NCBI RefSeq assembly: GCF_003315345.1
Contig: NZ_QNRO01000001.1
Coordinates: 186,001-250,000, forward strand
DNA from: Marinobacter pelagius
GTDB taxonomy: Bacteria > Pseudomonadota > Gammaproteobacteria > Pseudomonadales > Oleiphilaceae
DNA: 64,000 nucleotides
Reading direction: 5' to 3'
Below the pieces are notes generated by a model. The model was given only the letters and a program-made list of their open reading frames with translations. It had not been told where the DNA came from and searched no databases. The position numbers and the translations under genes are program-made. The first letter of the stretch is position 1, and every line of letters begins with the position of its first letter. Shown here piece after piece: positions 27,114 through 39,075 of the stretch.

Positions 27114-27683
27114 ATGGATGATCGTCTCAGAGAAACCCTGTCGGCCATGATGGATGACGAAGCGGATGAGCTCTCGGTGCGCCGGCTGTTGTCCCATCAT
27201 GACCAGGTCCGGGTACGCGACCAGTGGCAGCGCTGGCAGCAGGTCCGGGATCTGATGCACGGTGGCCATACGCCGGCGGAGGGCGTGGATGTCAGTGCCC
27301 ATGTTCGGGCGGCACTCGATGGCCGCTCGGGGAGCGCCAGTCAGCGGACGTCGGCAAAAGGTATTTCTCCGGCTGCACGCTGGCGCTGGCCGGCAGTCGC
27401 AATGGTTGCGGTAGCCCTGGTTGTGGGTTTTGGCGCCGGTGCTGGCTGGGATTCGAGGGGAGGTTCTGCGGCAGCCGGTGCACCGGAAGTGGCTGCACAA
27501 TCAGTCCCTGATCAGGATGCCGTCACTGCCCCGGTTCGCGAAGTGGCGCTGCAAGGTCTTGATGAAGAACAGTGGGAACAAATGAGTCAGTACCTGCTGG
27601 AGCACGCCCAGCACAACAGTGTCGGGGCGGGTCGCGGTGCGGTCGGTTACGCCCGGGTGGTCAGTGCCGGCAATGGATACTGA
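27114..27683 (+). CDS. rseA: Anti-sigma-E factor RseA/MucA
   Basis: Holds RpoE inactive at the inner membrane until it is cleaved. The 189 residues start with the conserved sigma-binding MDDRLRETLSAMMDDEADELSVRRLL, contain WQRWQQVRDLM, one membrane segment at about 93-111 and a periplasmic tail ending in a short Gly-rich part. It follows rpoE after 11 bases with GAGG nine bases before its ATG. The cytoplasmic half is better conserved than the periplasmic half. Confidence 0.92.
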   Translation: MDDRLRETLSAMMDDEADELSVRRLLSHHDQVRVRDQWQRWQQVRDLMHGGHTPAEGVDVSAHVRAALDGRSGSASQRTSAKGISPAARWRWPAVAMVAVALVVGFGAGAGWDSRGGSAAAGAPEVAAQSVPDQDAVTAPVREVALQGLDEEQWEQMSQYLLEHAQHNSVGAGRGAVGYARVVSAGNGY

Positions 27684-27698
27684 TATCTTGGAGTGCGA

Positions 27699-28733
27699 AT
27701 GCCCATGAACAGGCTGTCCTCACGTTTGAGAACGTCTGCCGTTCAGGCTCTGCTGCTGGCGGTGCTTGCCCTGGCAGTTCCGGGTCTGGCGGCGGCCGAC
27801 GGTGACAGGGGTGAGGTGAACCAATGGCTGGAGCGGCTGGCGCCGGCCCTAAATATGACGTCCTACCGTGGCGTTTTCGTATACGCCCGTGGCGATCAGG
27901 TGCATTCCATGCAGATCGCTCACCGCTACCGCGACGGAATGGTCGAGGAGCGTCTGGTGATGCAGGACGGAGGCAGTGGTGAAATCGTCCGGCGCGGTGT
28001 CAATGTCGTCTGTGTACTGCCGGATCGGGGCCGGATCCGGCTGGATCAGGTGATTCCGTCCGGTCCCTTCGCGGAGGCGTTTACCAGCCAGTTGATGCCG
28101 ATCAGCCGTTGGTACCGTGCCGAGATGGTGGGGGAGGACCGGGTTGCCGGTTATGAAGCGGTCGAAATTGCCCTTAAAGCAAGGGACGAATACCGGTACA
28201 GTCACCGGCTCTGGCTGGAACGAACAACCGGCCTGCTGGTGAAAAGTCATGTCCGCGCATCGTCCGGAGAGGTGATGGAGCAGTTCCAGTTCACCAGTCT
28301 GGAGATTACCGACAATATTCCCGACGAGGCGTTCGAAATCCGGACCGAGGGCCGGGAAATTTCCCGGAGTCTCGCGGCCGATCAGGCAGCGGCAGAGGCA
28401 TCGCCGGTTTCCAGGATGAATGGCTGGGAGCTCGGTTGGCGCCCGGATGGATTTGCGCCCGCGGCAGCTCCGCGGACCGGTCGTGGGCAGGTTGTGGCAT
28501 TTTCTGATGGTCTGGCGGCGTTCTCGGTGTTTGTCGAGCCGACCGGTCGCCTGAACATGCCCAAGGGCGCTTCCCGTATCGGCGCCACCACCATTTACAT
28601 GCATAAGCTCGAGACCGGAGACCGCGAGTTTCTGGTGACGGTGGTGGGTGAAGTCCCGCCGGAAACGGCGCGAAGAGTTGCCGAGTCGGTGCAGGTGCAG
28701 GATGCCCTGGCACTTGAAGGGAGCGGCTCGTGA
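27699..28733 (+). CDS. rseB: Periplasmic regulator RseB/MucB
   Basis: Binds the periplasmic part of RseA and protects it from the first protease until lipopolysaccharide signals arrive. The 344-residue precursor has a signal peptide ending near AAA-DG, then the MucB/RseB pattern WLERLAPALNMTSYRGVFVYARGDQVHSMQIAHR and a smaller carboxy-terminal domain from about 240. The ATG at 27699 has GGAG five bases upstream; GTG 27693 and ATG 27705 are alternatives. The stop overlaps the rseC start. Confidence 0.94.
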   Translation: MPMNRLSSRLRTSAVQALLLAVLALAVPGLAAADGDRGEVNQWLERLAPALNMTSYRGVFVYARGDQVHSMQIAHRYRDGMVEERLVMQDGGSGEIVRRGVNVVCVLPDRGRIRLDQVIPSGPFAEAFTSQLMPISRWYRAEMVGEDRVAGYEAVEIALKARDEYRYSHRLWLERTTGLLVKSHVRASSGEVMEQFQFTSLEITDNIPDEAFEIRTEGREISRSLAADQAAAEASPVSRMNGWELGWRPDGFAPAAAPRTGRGQVVAFSDGLAAFSVFVEPTGRLNMPKGASRIGATTIYMHKLETGDREFLVTVVGEVPPETARRVAESVQVQDALALEGSGS

Positions 28734-29176
28734 TTACCGAAACCGGCAAAGTCATCGCGATCAAGGGAGATCATGCCTGGGTGCAAACCATTCGGGCGAG
28801 CGCTTGCCAGAGCTGTTCTGCCCGCAGTGGCTGTGGTCAGAGAGCGCTGGCGTCGGTGACCGGCGGTAGGGCCAACCAGGTCCTGGTCGCCAATACCATC
28901 GATGCCCGAGTTGGCGATGACGTGACCATTGGTATCGAAGAGCAGGCCCTGTTGGGGGCGTCCATGGTGGTCTACGCCGTTCCGCTCGCTGCCATGGTGC
29001 TGGCGACCATTGCCGGCCACAATCTGTCAGGGGGCAGTGATGGGGGCGCCATCCTGGGTGCCGCTGCCGGCCTTGCCAGCGGCTTTCTCCTGGCCAGATT
29101 CTTGCCAGGCCGTCGTGGAGGCTACGAGCCGAAGCTTCTGCGGCGCAATCAGGTTACGGTCCGAACCTGTCCATAA
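28730..29176 (+). CDS. rseC: SoxR-reducing / sigma-E regulator RseC
   Basis: A small inner-membrane protein that modulates sigma-E and, with Rsx proteins, keeps SoxR reduced. The 148 residues show an amino-terminal Cys-rich part (SACQSCSARSGCGQRAL, a possible Fe-S or zinc site) and two membrane segments (about 80-98 and 107-125). It starts with GTG inside a GTGA overlap with rseB, so translation is coupled. The symbol follows E. coli; the Pseudomonas name is mucC. Confidence 0.93.
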   Translation: MITETGKVIAIKGDHAWVQTIRASACQSCSARSGCGQRALASVTGGRANQVLVANTIDARVGDDVTIGIEEQALLGASMVVYAVPLAAMVLATIAGHNLSGGSDGGAILGAAAGLASGFLLARFLPGRRGGYEPKLLRRNQVTVRTCP

Positions 29177-29256
29177 ATCCTACCGATTTGTAAGTTGAAA
29201 ACACTTTTCCGGGCCTCAAAACTAATCTTATGAGTTGTTAATACAGGGGGTTCAAC

Positions 29257-30735
29257 ATGCCGAGAGAAATAACAGTGGCCACCCGTGCCTTGCCCGCATT
29301 CCGGATCGACAAGGTGCTGAGTGCCCTGCTGATGATGTCCGTCATGGTGATGGCATTGTGGAGTCAGGGTATTGCTGCCCAGAATCTGCCGGATTTCACC
29401 GAGCTGGTGGAGGAAAACTCCGGTGCGGTGGTCAATATCAGTACCACCACCGAGCCCAAGGCTGGCAACACCGGTTTCGGGGGCATGCCCTTCGATGAGC
29501 GCCAGCTGGAACAGATGCCGGAATTTTTCCAGCACTTTTTCCGTGGTCCGCAGTCTCCGTTCGGCGGTGCGCCGGGTGGGGCCCAGCCCCGCCGCTCCAT
29601 GGGGTCGGGCTTTATCGTCTCCAGTGACGGCTACGTGCTCACCAACAACCATGTGGTTGAGGGTGCCGACGAGATCATTGTGCGCCTGAATGACCGCCGC
29701 GAGTTGCCGGCCAAGCTGGTGGGCACCGATCCGCGCTCGGATATGGCCGTGCTGAAGATCGAGGGCGGTGAGGATCTGCCCGTGGTCGAAATTGGTGAAT
29801 CCCGGGAGCTGAAAGTCGGTGAGTGGGTGTTTGCCATCGGCTCACCGTTCGGGTTTGACTACACCGTGACGGCCGGCATTGTCAGCGCGCTGGGCCGGTC
29901 CCTGCCCAGTGAAAACTATGTGCCGTTCATCCAGACAGACGTTGCCATCAACCCGGGTAACTCCGGCGGGCCGCTGTTCAACATGGACGGCGAAGTCGTT
30001 GGTATCAACTCCCAGATCTACACCCGCTCCGGTGGCTTCATGGGCGTCTCCTTTGCCATCCCCATTGATGATGCCATGAATGTTTTCCGGCAGATCCGCG
30101 ACAAGGGAACGGTTTCCCGCGGCTGGCTTGGTGTCCTGATCCAGGAGGTCAATCGTGACCTGGCCGAATCCTTTGGCCTGAAGCGGCCCCGTGGCGCGCT
30201 GATTGCTGAGGTCATGGAAGGTTCTCCGGCCGAGCAGGCAGGCCTGCAAGCGGGTGATATCGTATTGGAATACGACGGTCAGGAAATTCAGTTCTCCTCC
30301 GATCTGCCGCCAATGGTCGGGCGGACCCCGGTCGGTGAGACTGCCAGTCTCACTGTCCTGCGCGGGGGCGAGGAAATCATGCTGGATGTGGAGATCGGAC
30401 AGCTGCCGAGCGATCGCCAGGCCCAGAGCCAGGCGCCGGCCGGCAAGAGCAGTGGTTCCTCCTCAGCACCGCTGGGCATGACCATTGAACCGCTGCCCGC
30501 CGAACTGGCCGATTCGCTCGGGGTTCCGGGTGGCGTGGTTGTCACAGACATCAGTCGCGGGCCTGCCTTCGAAGCCGGGATTCGGCCCAAGGATGTGATC
30601 ACCGAGATCAACCGTCGGGAGATACGTTCGGTTTCCGATTTCCGGGAAGTGGTGTCGTCCCTGCCGGAAGGTCGGGCCGTATCGGTGCGGATCGTACGTC
30701 AGGGCCGGGCACTGTATCTGGTGATGAAGCCCTGA
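29257..30735 (+). CDS. mucD: Periplasmic serine protease/chaperone DegP/MucD
   Basis: Degrades or refolds damaged envelope proteins. The 492-residue protein has an amino-terminal export signal (hydrophobic about 20-36), the protease domain with H132 (LTNNHVV), D162 (DPRSDMAVLK) and S236 (NPGNSGGPL), and two PDZ domains (about 285-370 and 400-490). It closes the rpoE operon; in Pseudomonas the same place is held by mucD, so I use that symbol (degQ/degP equivalent). GGGGG five to nine bases upstream of ATG 29257 supports the start. Confidence 0.95.
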   Translation: MPREITVATRALPAFRIDKVLSALLMMSVMVMALWSQGIAAQNLPDFTELVEENSGAVVNISTTTEPKAGNTGFGGMPFDERQLEQMPEFFQHFFRGPQSPFGGAPGGAQPRRSMGSGFIVSSDGYVLTNNHVVEGADEIIVRLNDRRELPAKLVGTDPRSDMAVLKIEGGEDLPVVEIGESRELKVGEWVFAIGSPFGFDYTVTAGIVSALGRSLPSENYVPFIQTDVAINPGNSGGPLFNMDGEVVGINSQIYTRSGGFMGVSFAIPIDDAMNVFRQIRDKGTVSRGWLGVLIQEVNRDLAESFGLKRPRGALIAEVMEGSPAEQAGLQAGDIVLEYDGQEIQFSSDLPPMVGRTPVGETASLTVLRGGEEIMLDVEIGQLPSDRQAQSQAPAGKSSGSSSAPLGMTIEPLPAELADSLGVPGGVVVTDISRGPAFEAGIRPKDVITEINRREIRSVSDFREVVSSLPEGRAVSVRIVRQGRALYLVMKP

Positions 30736-30768
30736 TCCGGCCATTCTGAAGTCGTAATACGCAGTCAC

Positions 30769-30810
30769 AAAGCCCCCGGGCCGGTCGAAGCGACAGGCCC
30801 GGGGGCTTTT
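30769..30810 (+). terminator. Strong Rho-independent terminator after mucD
   Basis: A stem of 14 pairs (30769-30782 with 30796-30809), mostly G-C, with a 13-base loop and a short T-run. It ends the rpoE-mucD operon. A TATACT at 30813-30818 just after it may be the -10 box of the following gene. Confidence 0.9.
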
Positions 30811-30862
30811 GCTATACTCGCGCGAATCGATAATAAAGAGGCCATGGAACGGACCCGGACCG

Positions 30863-33589
30863 ATGATGAACAAGAAGGAACTTCCCCTCCGCAGACTGCT
30901 GGAATTCCGCAATGCCTGGGTTGCCTGGCTCGTCTTTGCAGTTGGCGTCGCCGTAACGATAGTCCTTTGGCAGGTGTCCATCCGTCTGGTCGAGGATCGA
31001 ACCGAGGCACGGTTTCGGACCCAGTCGCTCCAGCTCAAAACCGCAATCGAAGAACGTCTGCTGAATTACGAGCAGGTCCTGGCGGGCAGTGCCGGGCTGT
31101 TTGCCGTAGCTGGTGACGTCTCCCGGGACCAGTGGCGAGAATACGTCGACAAGGTCGATATCAATCGTTATTACCCGGGCATCCAGGGCATCGGTTATGT
31201 CCGTCGCATCGGTGTCCGGCAGATGGCGGACCATATTGCCTCGGTCAGGGCGCAGGGTGTTCACGACTACCTGGTGACCCCCCTCGGCACCGGTCCCTAC
31301 TACTATCCCATGGTTTATCTGGAGCCGGGTACGGAACAGAACCTGAGTGCGCTCGGTTATGACGCCTTCAGCGACCCCAGCCATCGGCAGGCCATGGAAC
31401 GGGCGCGGGACGAGGCCCAGCCCACCGTCACGCCAAAGGTGGTCCTGGTGCAGGAGGAGGTGGCCGAAGACCAGGCCAGCTTCCTGATGTACTACCCGGT
31501 CTTCCAGGGCGGTACCATCCCAGACAATCGCGCCGAGCGGCGCATGATGCTCGCGGGGTATGTCTTCAGCGCTTTTCGCATGAACAACCTGCTCGATGGC
31601 ATTGTCGGGCTGATTGCCCCCTTCCTCGACGTCAGGATCTATGACAACGGCATCATCAGCCGGGACGCGGTGATGTACGGCTCGAATCTGGGTTCATTGG
31701 ATGACGAGTTCAGTTTCGAGATGAGCCAGACCATCACCCATGGTGGTCGTGACTGGCTGCTGCAGACCCGTTCCACTCCCGCATTTGACTACCTGGCCTC
31801 CGACCCGCGCCCGCCCATCGTCCTGGGCAGCGGTGTGGTCATCAGCGTGTTGCTGTTCCTGTTTGTGCTGGCCCTGGTCCGGTCCCGCCTGATGGCCCAG
31901 ATCACGGCTGGCCGCTACCGGGCCATTACCGAGGGTGCCGCCAATGTCACCCTGGTGATGGATCGCAATGGCCAGCCCCTGTATGCCAGCCCCTCCAGTC
32001 TCGATATCCTCGGATTTGAGCCGGAGAAAGTGCCTGAACTGGGGTTCGAAGATCTGGTTCACAGCGACGACTGGCCACAGCTTCAGCGGGGATTTGACGA
32101 ATCGGTGAAGTCTCCGGGCAAGCAAATGCCGGTCATCCGTGCCCGAATCCGGGATGCCCGCGGCCAATGGCGGGACATGGAAGGCACCTACACCGCCATG
32201 CTGTCGGTGCCCGGCGTCAACGGGGTGGTGCTCAGCCTGCGCGACCTGACCCAGCTCAAGGCGGCGCAATCGGAACTGCACCGGCTGGCGTTTTACGATC
32301 CGCTCACCGGCCTGGCCAATCGCCAGCTGTTCCGGGATCGTCTCAACCATGTGGTGCGTCGGTGTCGCCGCAGCGGAGATTCGGCCGCCCTGATGTTCCT
32401 GGATCTCGACGGCTTCAAGCGCATCAACGATACCCTGGGTCACGACGCCGGCGACGAGCTGCTGCGCCAGGTTGCCTATTGGCTGGAAGGGTGTGTCCGG
32501 GAGGAAGATTCGGTCGCCCGGCTGGGCGGTGACGAGTTCGTGGTGCTGCTGTCCAGGATCAGTGGCCCGGATGCCGCCGGCAAGGTGGCGGATACCATTC
32601 TGCGCCGGTTGTGCCAGCGGGTCCGGCTCAATGACCACGAAGTGGGTGTGACCGTCAGTATCGGTATCACCATGATGCCCCAGGACAGCGAGGATTCCGG
32701 CACGCTGATGAAGTACGCGGACCTGGCGATGTACCGGGCCAAGGAAGTCGGCCGGAACACCTACCAGTTCTTCACGCCGGCAATGAATATCCAGGCCGCG
32801 CGGCGGCTATTGCAGCAGGAAGAATTGGCGACCGCGCTGGATGAAGATCGTTTTGTCCTGCATTACCAGCCCAAGGTGGACCTGACCACCGAGCGGGTTA
32901 TCGGGGTTGAAGCCTTCCTGAGATGGCATCATCCCGAGAAAGGCCTGGTCTCGGCCCAGCAGTTTATCGGCCTTGCCGAGGAAACCGGGCTGATAGTGCG
33001 CCTGGGCGAGCAGGCGCTGCGCCAGGCCTGTATCGAGGTGCAGGCCCTTGAGCGGGCCGGCTTCGAGTCCCTGAAAATGGCGGTGAACCTCTCGGTGCGG
33101 CAGTTGACCGACAGCGGTTTCCTGGACATGGTTCGCCAGGTGATCACCGAAACCGGGGTCTCGCCGGAGCGCCTGGAACTGGAAATGCCGGCGGAATTGC
33201 TGAATGAGGATCCGCGCATGCTCCGTGAGCTGCTGGTGGCCCTCAATGACCTGGGGGTCTGCCTGATTCTCGACGATTTCGGTACCGGTTCCTGCTCACT
33301 GGTCGCGTTGCAGCAGTTGCCGCTGGATGTCATCAAGATTGACCATCGCTTCATTCGCGACATTCCCTACAACGTCAGCGCCACCGATGTTGCTTCCGCC
33401 GTGATCGCGCTGGCCCGCAAGCTGCACCTGACAGTGGTGGCCGAGGGCGTGGAAACACTCCAACAACTGAGTTTCCTGAGAACCGCCGGTTGTGCCCAGT
33501 GTCAGGGCAACCTGTTCAGTTATCCCCTGGATGAGGATGCCCTGATTGGCTTCCTGATTCGCCAGTATGAGAAACCGCTGATTTCCTGA
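30863..33589 (+). CDS. Membrane CHASE-PAS-GGDEF-EAL protein (c-di-GMP)
   Basis: A sensor that probably makes or binds cyclic di-GMP. From ATG 30863 it has 908 residues: membrane segment about 20-40, periplasmic CHASE domain about 80-270 (IQGIGYVRRIGVRQ), second membrane segment about 313-335, PAS about 346-460, GGDEF and EAL. The GGDEF motif is intact at 555-559, with an RxxD inhibitory site five residues before it (REED). The EAL half is altered: EAF at 683-685, the Glu of EITE replaced by Ala (EMPA, A777), and loop 6 reads DDFGTGSCSL. NLSVRQ and VVAEGVE are kept. I expect diguanylate cyclase activity, with a weak or absent phosphodiesterase. Ligand unknown. Confidence 0.9.
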   Translation: MMNKKELPLRRLLEFRNAWVAWLVFAVGVAVTIVLWQVSIRLVEDRTEARFRTQSLQLKTAIEERLLNYEQVLAGSAGLFAVAGDVSRDQWREYVDKVDINRYYPGIQGIGYVRRIGVRQMADHIASVRAQGVHDYLVTPLGTGPYYYPMVYLEPGTEQNLSALGYDAFSDPSHRQAMERARDEAQPTVTPKVVLVQEEVAEDQASFLMYYPVFQGGTIPDNRAERRMMLAGYVFSAFRMNNLLDGIVGLIAPFLDVRIYDNGIISRDAVMYGSNLGSLDDEFSFEMSQTITHGGRDWLLQTRSTPAFDYLASDPRPPIVLGSGVVISVLLFLFVLALVRSRLMAQITAGRYRAITEGAANVTLVMDRNGQPLYASPSSLDILGFEPEKVPELGFEDLVHSDDWPQLQRGFDESVKSPGKQMPVIRARIRDARGQWRDMEGTYTAMLSVPGVNGVVLSLRDLTQLKAAQSELHRLAFYDPLTGLANRQLFRDRLNHVVRRCRRSGDSAALMFLDLDGFKRINDTLGHDAGDELLRQVAYWLEGCVREEDSVARLGGDEFVVLLSRISGPDAAGKVADTILRRLCQRVRLNDHEVGVTVSIGITMMPQDSEDSGTLMKYADLAMYRAKEVGRNTYQFFTPAMNIQAARRLLQQEELATALDEDRFVLHYQPKVDLTTERVIGVEAFLRWHHPEKGLVSAQQFIGLAEETGLIVRLGEQALRQACIEVQALERAGFESLKMAVNLSVRQLTDSGFLDMVRQVITETGVSPERLELEMPAELLNEDPRMLRELLVALNDLGVCLILDDFGTGSCSLVALQQLPLDVIKIDHRFIRDIPYNVSATDVASAVIALARKLHLTVVAEGVETLQQLSFLRTAGCAQCQGNLFSYPLDEDALIGFLIRQYEKPLIS

Positions 33590-33695
33590 TCATGGCAATG
33601 GCCGGCGGTAACCGGTAAAATCACGCCGTTCCCGGATCCCGGTAGCGGCCCCTCCGGGCTCAATCCTTCGTCTTAATTATGAGTATTCATTTTCT

Positions 33696-35498
<1,803 letters not shown>

Positions 35499-35512
35499 CA
35501 GAAGGCACCCGG

Positions 35513-36319
35513 ATGGATATCGATTTTCCCCTGGTTCTGGTAGTACTGACCTTTGCGACGGGTCTGATCTGGCTGGCGGACAAGCTTTTCCTGCGTGAAC
35601 GGCGGCTTGCGGCGGCCCGGGCCAGCAGTCCGGGCACGGGCCGGGAACCTGAGCCGGTATCCGCTGAGGAAGAACCGAAAGAGCCTTACCTGGTTGACCT
35701 GAGCCGTTCGTTCTTCCCGGTTCTGGCCATCGTTCTGGTACTGCGGTCGTTCCTCGTTGAACCTTTCCAGATCCCGTCGGGCTCGATGTTGCCGACACTG
35801 GAAGTCGGTGACTTCATCCTGGTCAACAAATACGCCTACGGCATCCGCCTGCCGGTGGCCGGCACCAAGATCCTGGAAGTCGGCGACCCCGAGCGGGGCG
35901 ATGTTATGGTGTTCAAATACCCTGAAGATGGCGAGACCAACTACATCAAACGGGTCATCGGACTGCCGGGAGACCGAATCCGGTACGAGGACAAGCAGCT
36001 GTTCATCAACGGCGAACTGGTCGATACCCGGTTTGTTGCGCGGCTGCCACCGATGGAGCTGCGGCGGGAAGACCTCGGTGAGGTGGAACACGATATCTTC
36101 CTGACCCTCGGACGGGCCGGCAACTCCGGTGAAGGGGAGTGGGTGGTTCCCGAGGGTCATTATTTCGTCATGGGCGACAACCGGGACAACAGTAACGACA
36201 GTCGCTACTGGGGCACGGTGCCGGACGAGCTGGTTGTGGGCAAGGCCTTTGCGATCTGGATGCACTGGAAATCGATCACCAGTCTGCCATCCTTTGATCG
36301 TGTCGGTGGTATCGAATAA
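35513..36319 (+). CDS. lepB: Signal peptidase I
   Basis: Cleaves signal peptides from exported proteins at the outer face of the inner membrane. The 268 residues have two amino-terminal membrane segments (about 5-23 and 67-80), the catalytic Ser S91 (PSGSMLPTL) and Lys K146 (YIKRVIGLPGD), plus the GDNRDNSNDSRYWG box. It lies 14 bases after lepA. Confidence 0.97.
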   Translation: MDIDFPLVLVVLTFATGLIWLADKLFLRERRLAAARASSPGTGREPEPVSAEEEPKEPYLVDLSRSFFPVLAIVLVLRSFLVEPFQIPSGSMLPTLEVGDFILVNKYAYGIRLPVAGTKILEVGDPERGDVMVFKYPEDGETNYIKRVIGLPGDRIRYEDKQLFINGELVDTRFVARLPPMELRREDLGEVEHDIFLTLGRAGNSGEGEWVVPEGHYFVMGDNRDNSNDSRYWGTVPDELVVGKAFAIWMHWKSITSLPSFDRVGGIE

Positions 36320-36346
36320 CACAGACTAATCTGGAGTGCAGTTATA

Positions 36347-36736
36347 ATGAAGAAAAACAATCTCTCCACGATGGGGCGTCAGGGCGGCGCATCCGTCCTG
36401 ACCATTCTGATCATGGTGCTGTTTTTCGGCAGCCTGCTGACACTGGTAGTCAAGCTGGGACCGGTCTACATCGATGACATCACCATTCAGGAGGCCCTGG
36501 AGAGCCTGGATGGCACGGAGGGTCTCTCGAATATGGGGCCGGCGCAGGTGCTGACCCTGATCAACAAGCGCCTGAGCGTCAACAATGTGCGGGGTTTCGA
36601 TCCCAAGCACATTTCCGTCGAGAAGAATGGCGAATTCGTCGTGATCAAGGTGGATTACGAGGTTCGCAACAACCTTTTCAGTAATGTGGATACAGTTATC
36701 CACTTCAAGCATGAGTATGAGTTGAAGGGCAAGTGA
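36347..36736 (+). CDS. DUF4845 small membrane protein
   Basis: A 129-residue protein with one hydrophobic segment (about 17-39, [19 protein letters not shown]) and a periplasmic rest. It resembles the DUF4845 proteins found between lepB and rnc in Pseudomonas and relatives. Function unknown; the position suggests a part in protein export or just shared expression. Its TGA overlaps the GTG of rnc. Confidence 0.85.
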   Translation: MKKNNLSTMGRQGGASVLTILIMVLFFGSLLTLVVKLGPVYIDDITIQEALESLDGTEGLSNMGPAQVLTLINKRLSVNNVRGFDPKHISVEKNGEFVVIKVDYEVRNNLFSNVDTVIHFKHEYELKGK

Positions 36737-37422
36737 GTTCACAACCGGATCTGGATCAGCTTCAGCGGCGCATCGGCTATCAGTTCAAGTCTCCCGAGCG
36801 GCTGCTGCTGGCGCTCACGCACCGCAGTTACGGCAACCAGAACAACGAGCGACTGGAGTTCCTGGGGGATTCCATCGTCAATATGGTCATTGCCGAGTAC
36901 CTGTTCCTGAACTTCGACAAGGCCCGGGAAGGGCAGTTGAGCCGGCTGCGTGCGCGCATGGTCAAGGGCGTGACCCTGGCGGAGATCGGCCGCGAGTTCG
37001 AGCTGGGGAAATACCTGCGCCTGGGATCCGGTGAACTCAAGAGCGGCGGATTCCGCCGGGAGTCCATCCTCGCCGATGCCGTCGAATCCATCATCGGCGC
37101 CATCTATCTGGACAGCGATTTCCACACCTGCCGTTCCCAGGTGCTGCGGTGGTTCGAGCAGCGCCTGCGAAACCTGGATCTGCAGGATACCCAGAAAGAT
37201 CCCAAGACCCGGCTGCAGGAGTATCTGCAGTCGCGACAGTTCCCGCTGCCCCGTTATGACGTCATCTCCGTCGACGGTGAGGCACACAACCAGACCTTCC
37301 ATGTTTCCTGCGCCCTGCCATCGCTCGATCGCAAGACCACCGGCACCGGCAGCAGTCGTCGTGTGGCCGAGCAGCAGGCAGCCCGTAACGCCCTGAAAGA
37401 GCTGGGTGTGGAGAATTCCTGA
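36733..37422 (+). CDS. rnc: Ribonuclease III
   Basis: Cuts double-stranded RNA in rRNA precursors and mRNAs. The 229 residues contain the catalytic signature [21 protein letters not shown], the second acidic cluster [14 protein letters not shown] and a carboxy-terminal double-stranded RNA-binding domain ([19 protein letters not shown]). It starts with GTG in a GTGA overlap, and its stop overlaps the ATG of era by one base. Confidence 0.97.
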   Translation: MSSQPDLDQLQRRIGYQFKSPERLLLALTHRSYGNQNNERLEFLGDSIVNMVIAEYLFLNFDKAREGQLSRLRARMVKGVTLAEIGREFELGKYLRLGSGELKSGGFRRESILADAVESIIGAIYLDSDFHTCRSQVLRWFEQRLRNLDLQDTQKDPKTRLQEYLQSRQFPLPRYDVISVDGEAHNQTFHVSCALPSLDRKTTGTGSSRRVAEQQAARNALKELGVENS

Positions 37423-38339
37423 TGAATGATATTACCCGTCCCGAGAATCCCGACAGCCGTTGCGGATTCGTGGCCATTGTCGGCCGCCCGAATGTCGGCA
37501 AGTCCACTCTGCTGAACCATATCCTGGGACAGAAACTGAGCATTACCTCCCGCAAGCCCCAGACCACCCGACACCAGGTGCTGGGCATCAAGACCGATGG
37601 TCCGGTCCAGGCCATTTATGTGGACACACCGGGCATGCATGAAGACGAGCCCCGGGCCCTGAACCGTTACATGAACAAGGCGGCCTCGTCGGCCCTGATT
37701 GATGTTGACGTAGTGGTGTTCGTGGTGGACCAGCTGGCCTGGACCACCGCAGATGAAATGGTGCTGGAGAAGCTTTCCAGGGTGAAGTGCCCGGTGATCC
37801 TGGCCGTGAACAAGGTCGACAAGGTGGAAAACCGGGACGCCCTGTTGCCGCATCTGGAAATGCTGTCGAAAAAGCGGGAGTTCGCGGAAATCATTCCGCT
37901 GTCGGCACTGCGGGAAACCAACCTTGAACCCCTGGAAGAGGCGGTTGGCCGCTACCTGCCGGAGAGTGTGCATTTCTACCCGGATGACCAGATCACCGAT
38001 CGCAGCGAGCGGTTCATGGCAGCGGAAATTGTCCGGGAGAAAATCACCCGGCAGCTGGGCGCCGAGTTGCCCTATTCGGTGGCGGTGGAGATTGAAGAGT
38101 TCAAGCATCAGGGCAAGACCCTGCACATTTCCGCCCTGATCCTGGTGGAGCGTGAAGGCCAGAAGAAGATCATCATCGGCGACAAGGGCGAGCGCATGCG
38201 TCGCATCGGCCAGGAAGCCCGCACCGACATGGAGCGGATGTTCGGAAGCAAGATCATGCTCCGGCTTTGGGTCAAGGTGAAGCGCGGCTGGGCGGACAGT
38301 GACCGGGCACTCAAAAGCCTGGGCATGAACGACTTCTGA
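37422..38339 (+). CDS. era: GTPase Era
   Basis: An essential GTPase that binds the 3' end of 16S rRNA and checks 30S assembly. The 305 residues have G1 GRPNVGKST at 21-29, [15 protein letters not shown] and a carboxy-terminal KH domain ([24 protein letters not shown]). It overlaps rnc by one base and precedes recO by seven bases. Confidence 0.97.
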   Translation: MNDITRPENPDSRCGFVAIVGRPNVGKSTLLNHILGQKLSITSRKPQTTRHQVLGIKTDGPVQAIYVDTPGMHEDEPRALNRYMNKAASSALIDVDVVVFVVDQLAWTTADEMVLEKLSRVKCPVILAVNKVDKVENRDALLPHLEMLSKKREFAEIIPLSALRETNLEPLEEAVGRYLPESVHFYPDDQITDRSERFMAAEIVREKITRQLGAELPYSVAVEIEEFKHQGKTLHISALILVEREGQKKIIIGDKGERMRRIGQEARTDMERMFGSKIMLRLWVKVKRGWADSDRALKSLGMNDF

Positions 38340-38346
38340 GGCGTCT

Positions 38347-39075
38347 ATGAGGGGGCCGGAGCAGCAGGAGCCCGCCTATGTCATCCACCGCCGCCCGTGG
38401 CGGGAAACCAGCCTCATGGTGGATGTCTTCACCCTGAACCGAGGCCGGATGACAGTCATCGCGCGTGGGGCGAACAGTGCCAGAAGCCCGCTGAAGGCCC
38501 AGCTTCAACCTTTCCAGCCGCTGCTGCTGGATTGGACCGGGCGCGGTGACCTCAAAACCCTGACTCAGGTTGAGGTGCGTCCCGGGCCGGAGCTCAGGCG
38601 CACCGCGTCGCTTTACAGCGGACTGTACCTGAATGAATTGCTGCAACGCATTCTGCCTGCGGCCGATCCTCATCCCACTCTGTTTGCCGCCTACATCGAT
38701 GCCATCAGCGAACTCTCAGCCACCTCCGACATAGAACCGGTGCTGCGCGGGTTCGAGCGGACCTTCGCCGGCGCCCTTGGCTACGACTTTGCCTGGGACC
38801 AAACCACCGATACCGGTGAAGCGGTCGAGGCCGGCCAGCGCTACTGCTATGATCCGGAACAGGGCATTGTCTCGAAACCTTTTCAGGGCGTACGTTTGCA
38901 GGATTTACCGGGTGAGGTTCTGCTGGCGGTCGCCGCCGGCGACCTGGAATCTGCCGCCAGCCGCCGGATTGCCAAACGGGTCATGCGGGTGCTGGTCGAT
39001 TACCTGCTGCAGGGCCGCCCATTGAACAGTCGAAGCCTTTTCAGTCACCTTCGGGGAGAACACCATGAATCCTAG
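38347..39075 (+). CDS. recO: DNA repair protein RecO
   Basis: Helps load RecA on single-stranded DNA in the RecFOR pathway. The 242-residue protein has an amino-terminal OB fold ([31 protein letters not shown]) and a helical carboxy-terminal domain ending in [20 protein letters not shown] sequence ([16 protein letters not shown]). The zinc-binding cysteines found in some RecO proteins are not present. It overlaps pdxJ by 11 bases. Confidence 0.94.
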   Translation: MRGPEQQEPAYVIHRRPWRETSLMVDVFTLNRGRMTVIARGANSARSPLKAQLQPFQPLLLDWTGRGDLKTLTQVEVRPGPELRRTASLYSGLYLNELLQRILPAADPHPTLFAAYIDAISELSATSDIEPVLRGFERTFAGALGYDFAWDQTTDTGEAVEAGQRYCYDPEQGIVSKPFQGVRLQDLPGEVLLAVAAGDLESAASRRIAKRVMRVLVDYLLQGRPLNSRSLFSHLRGEHHES

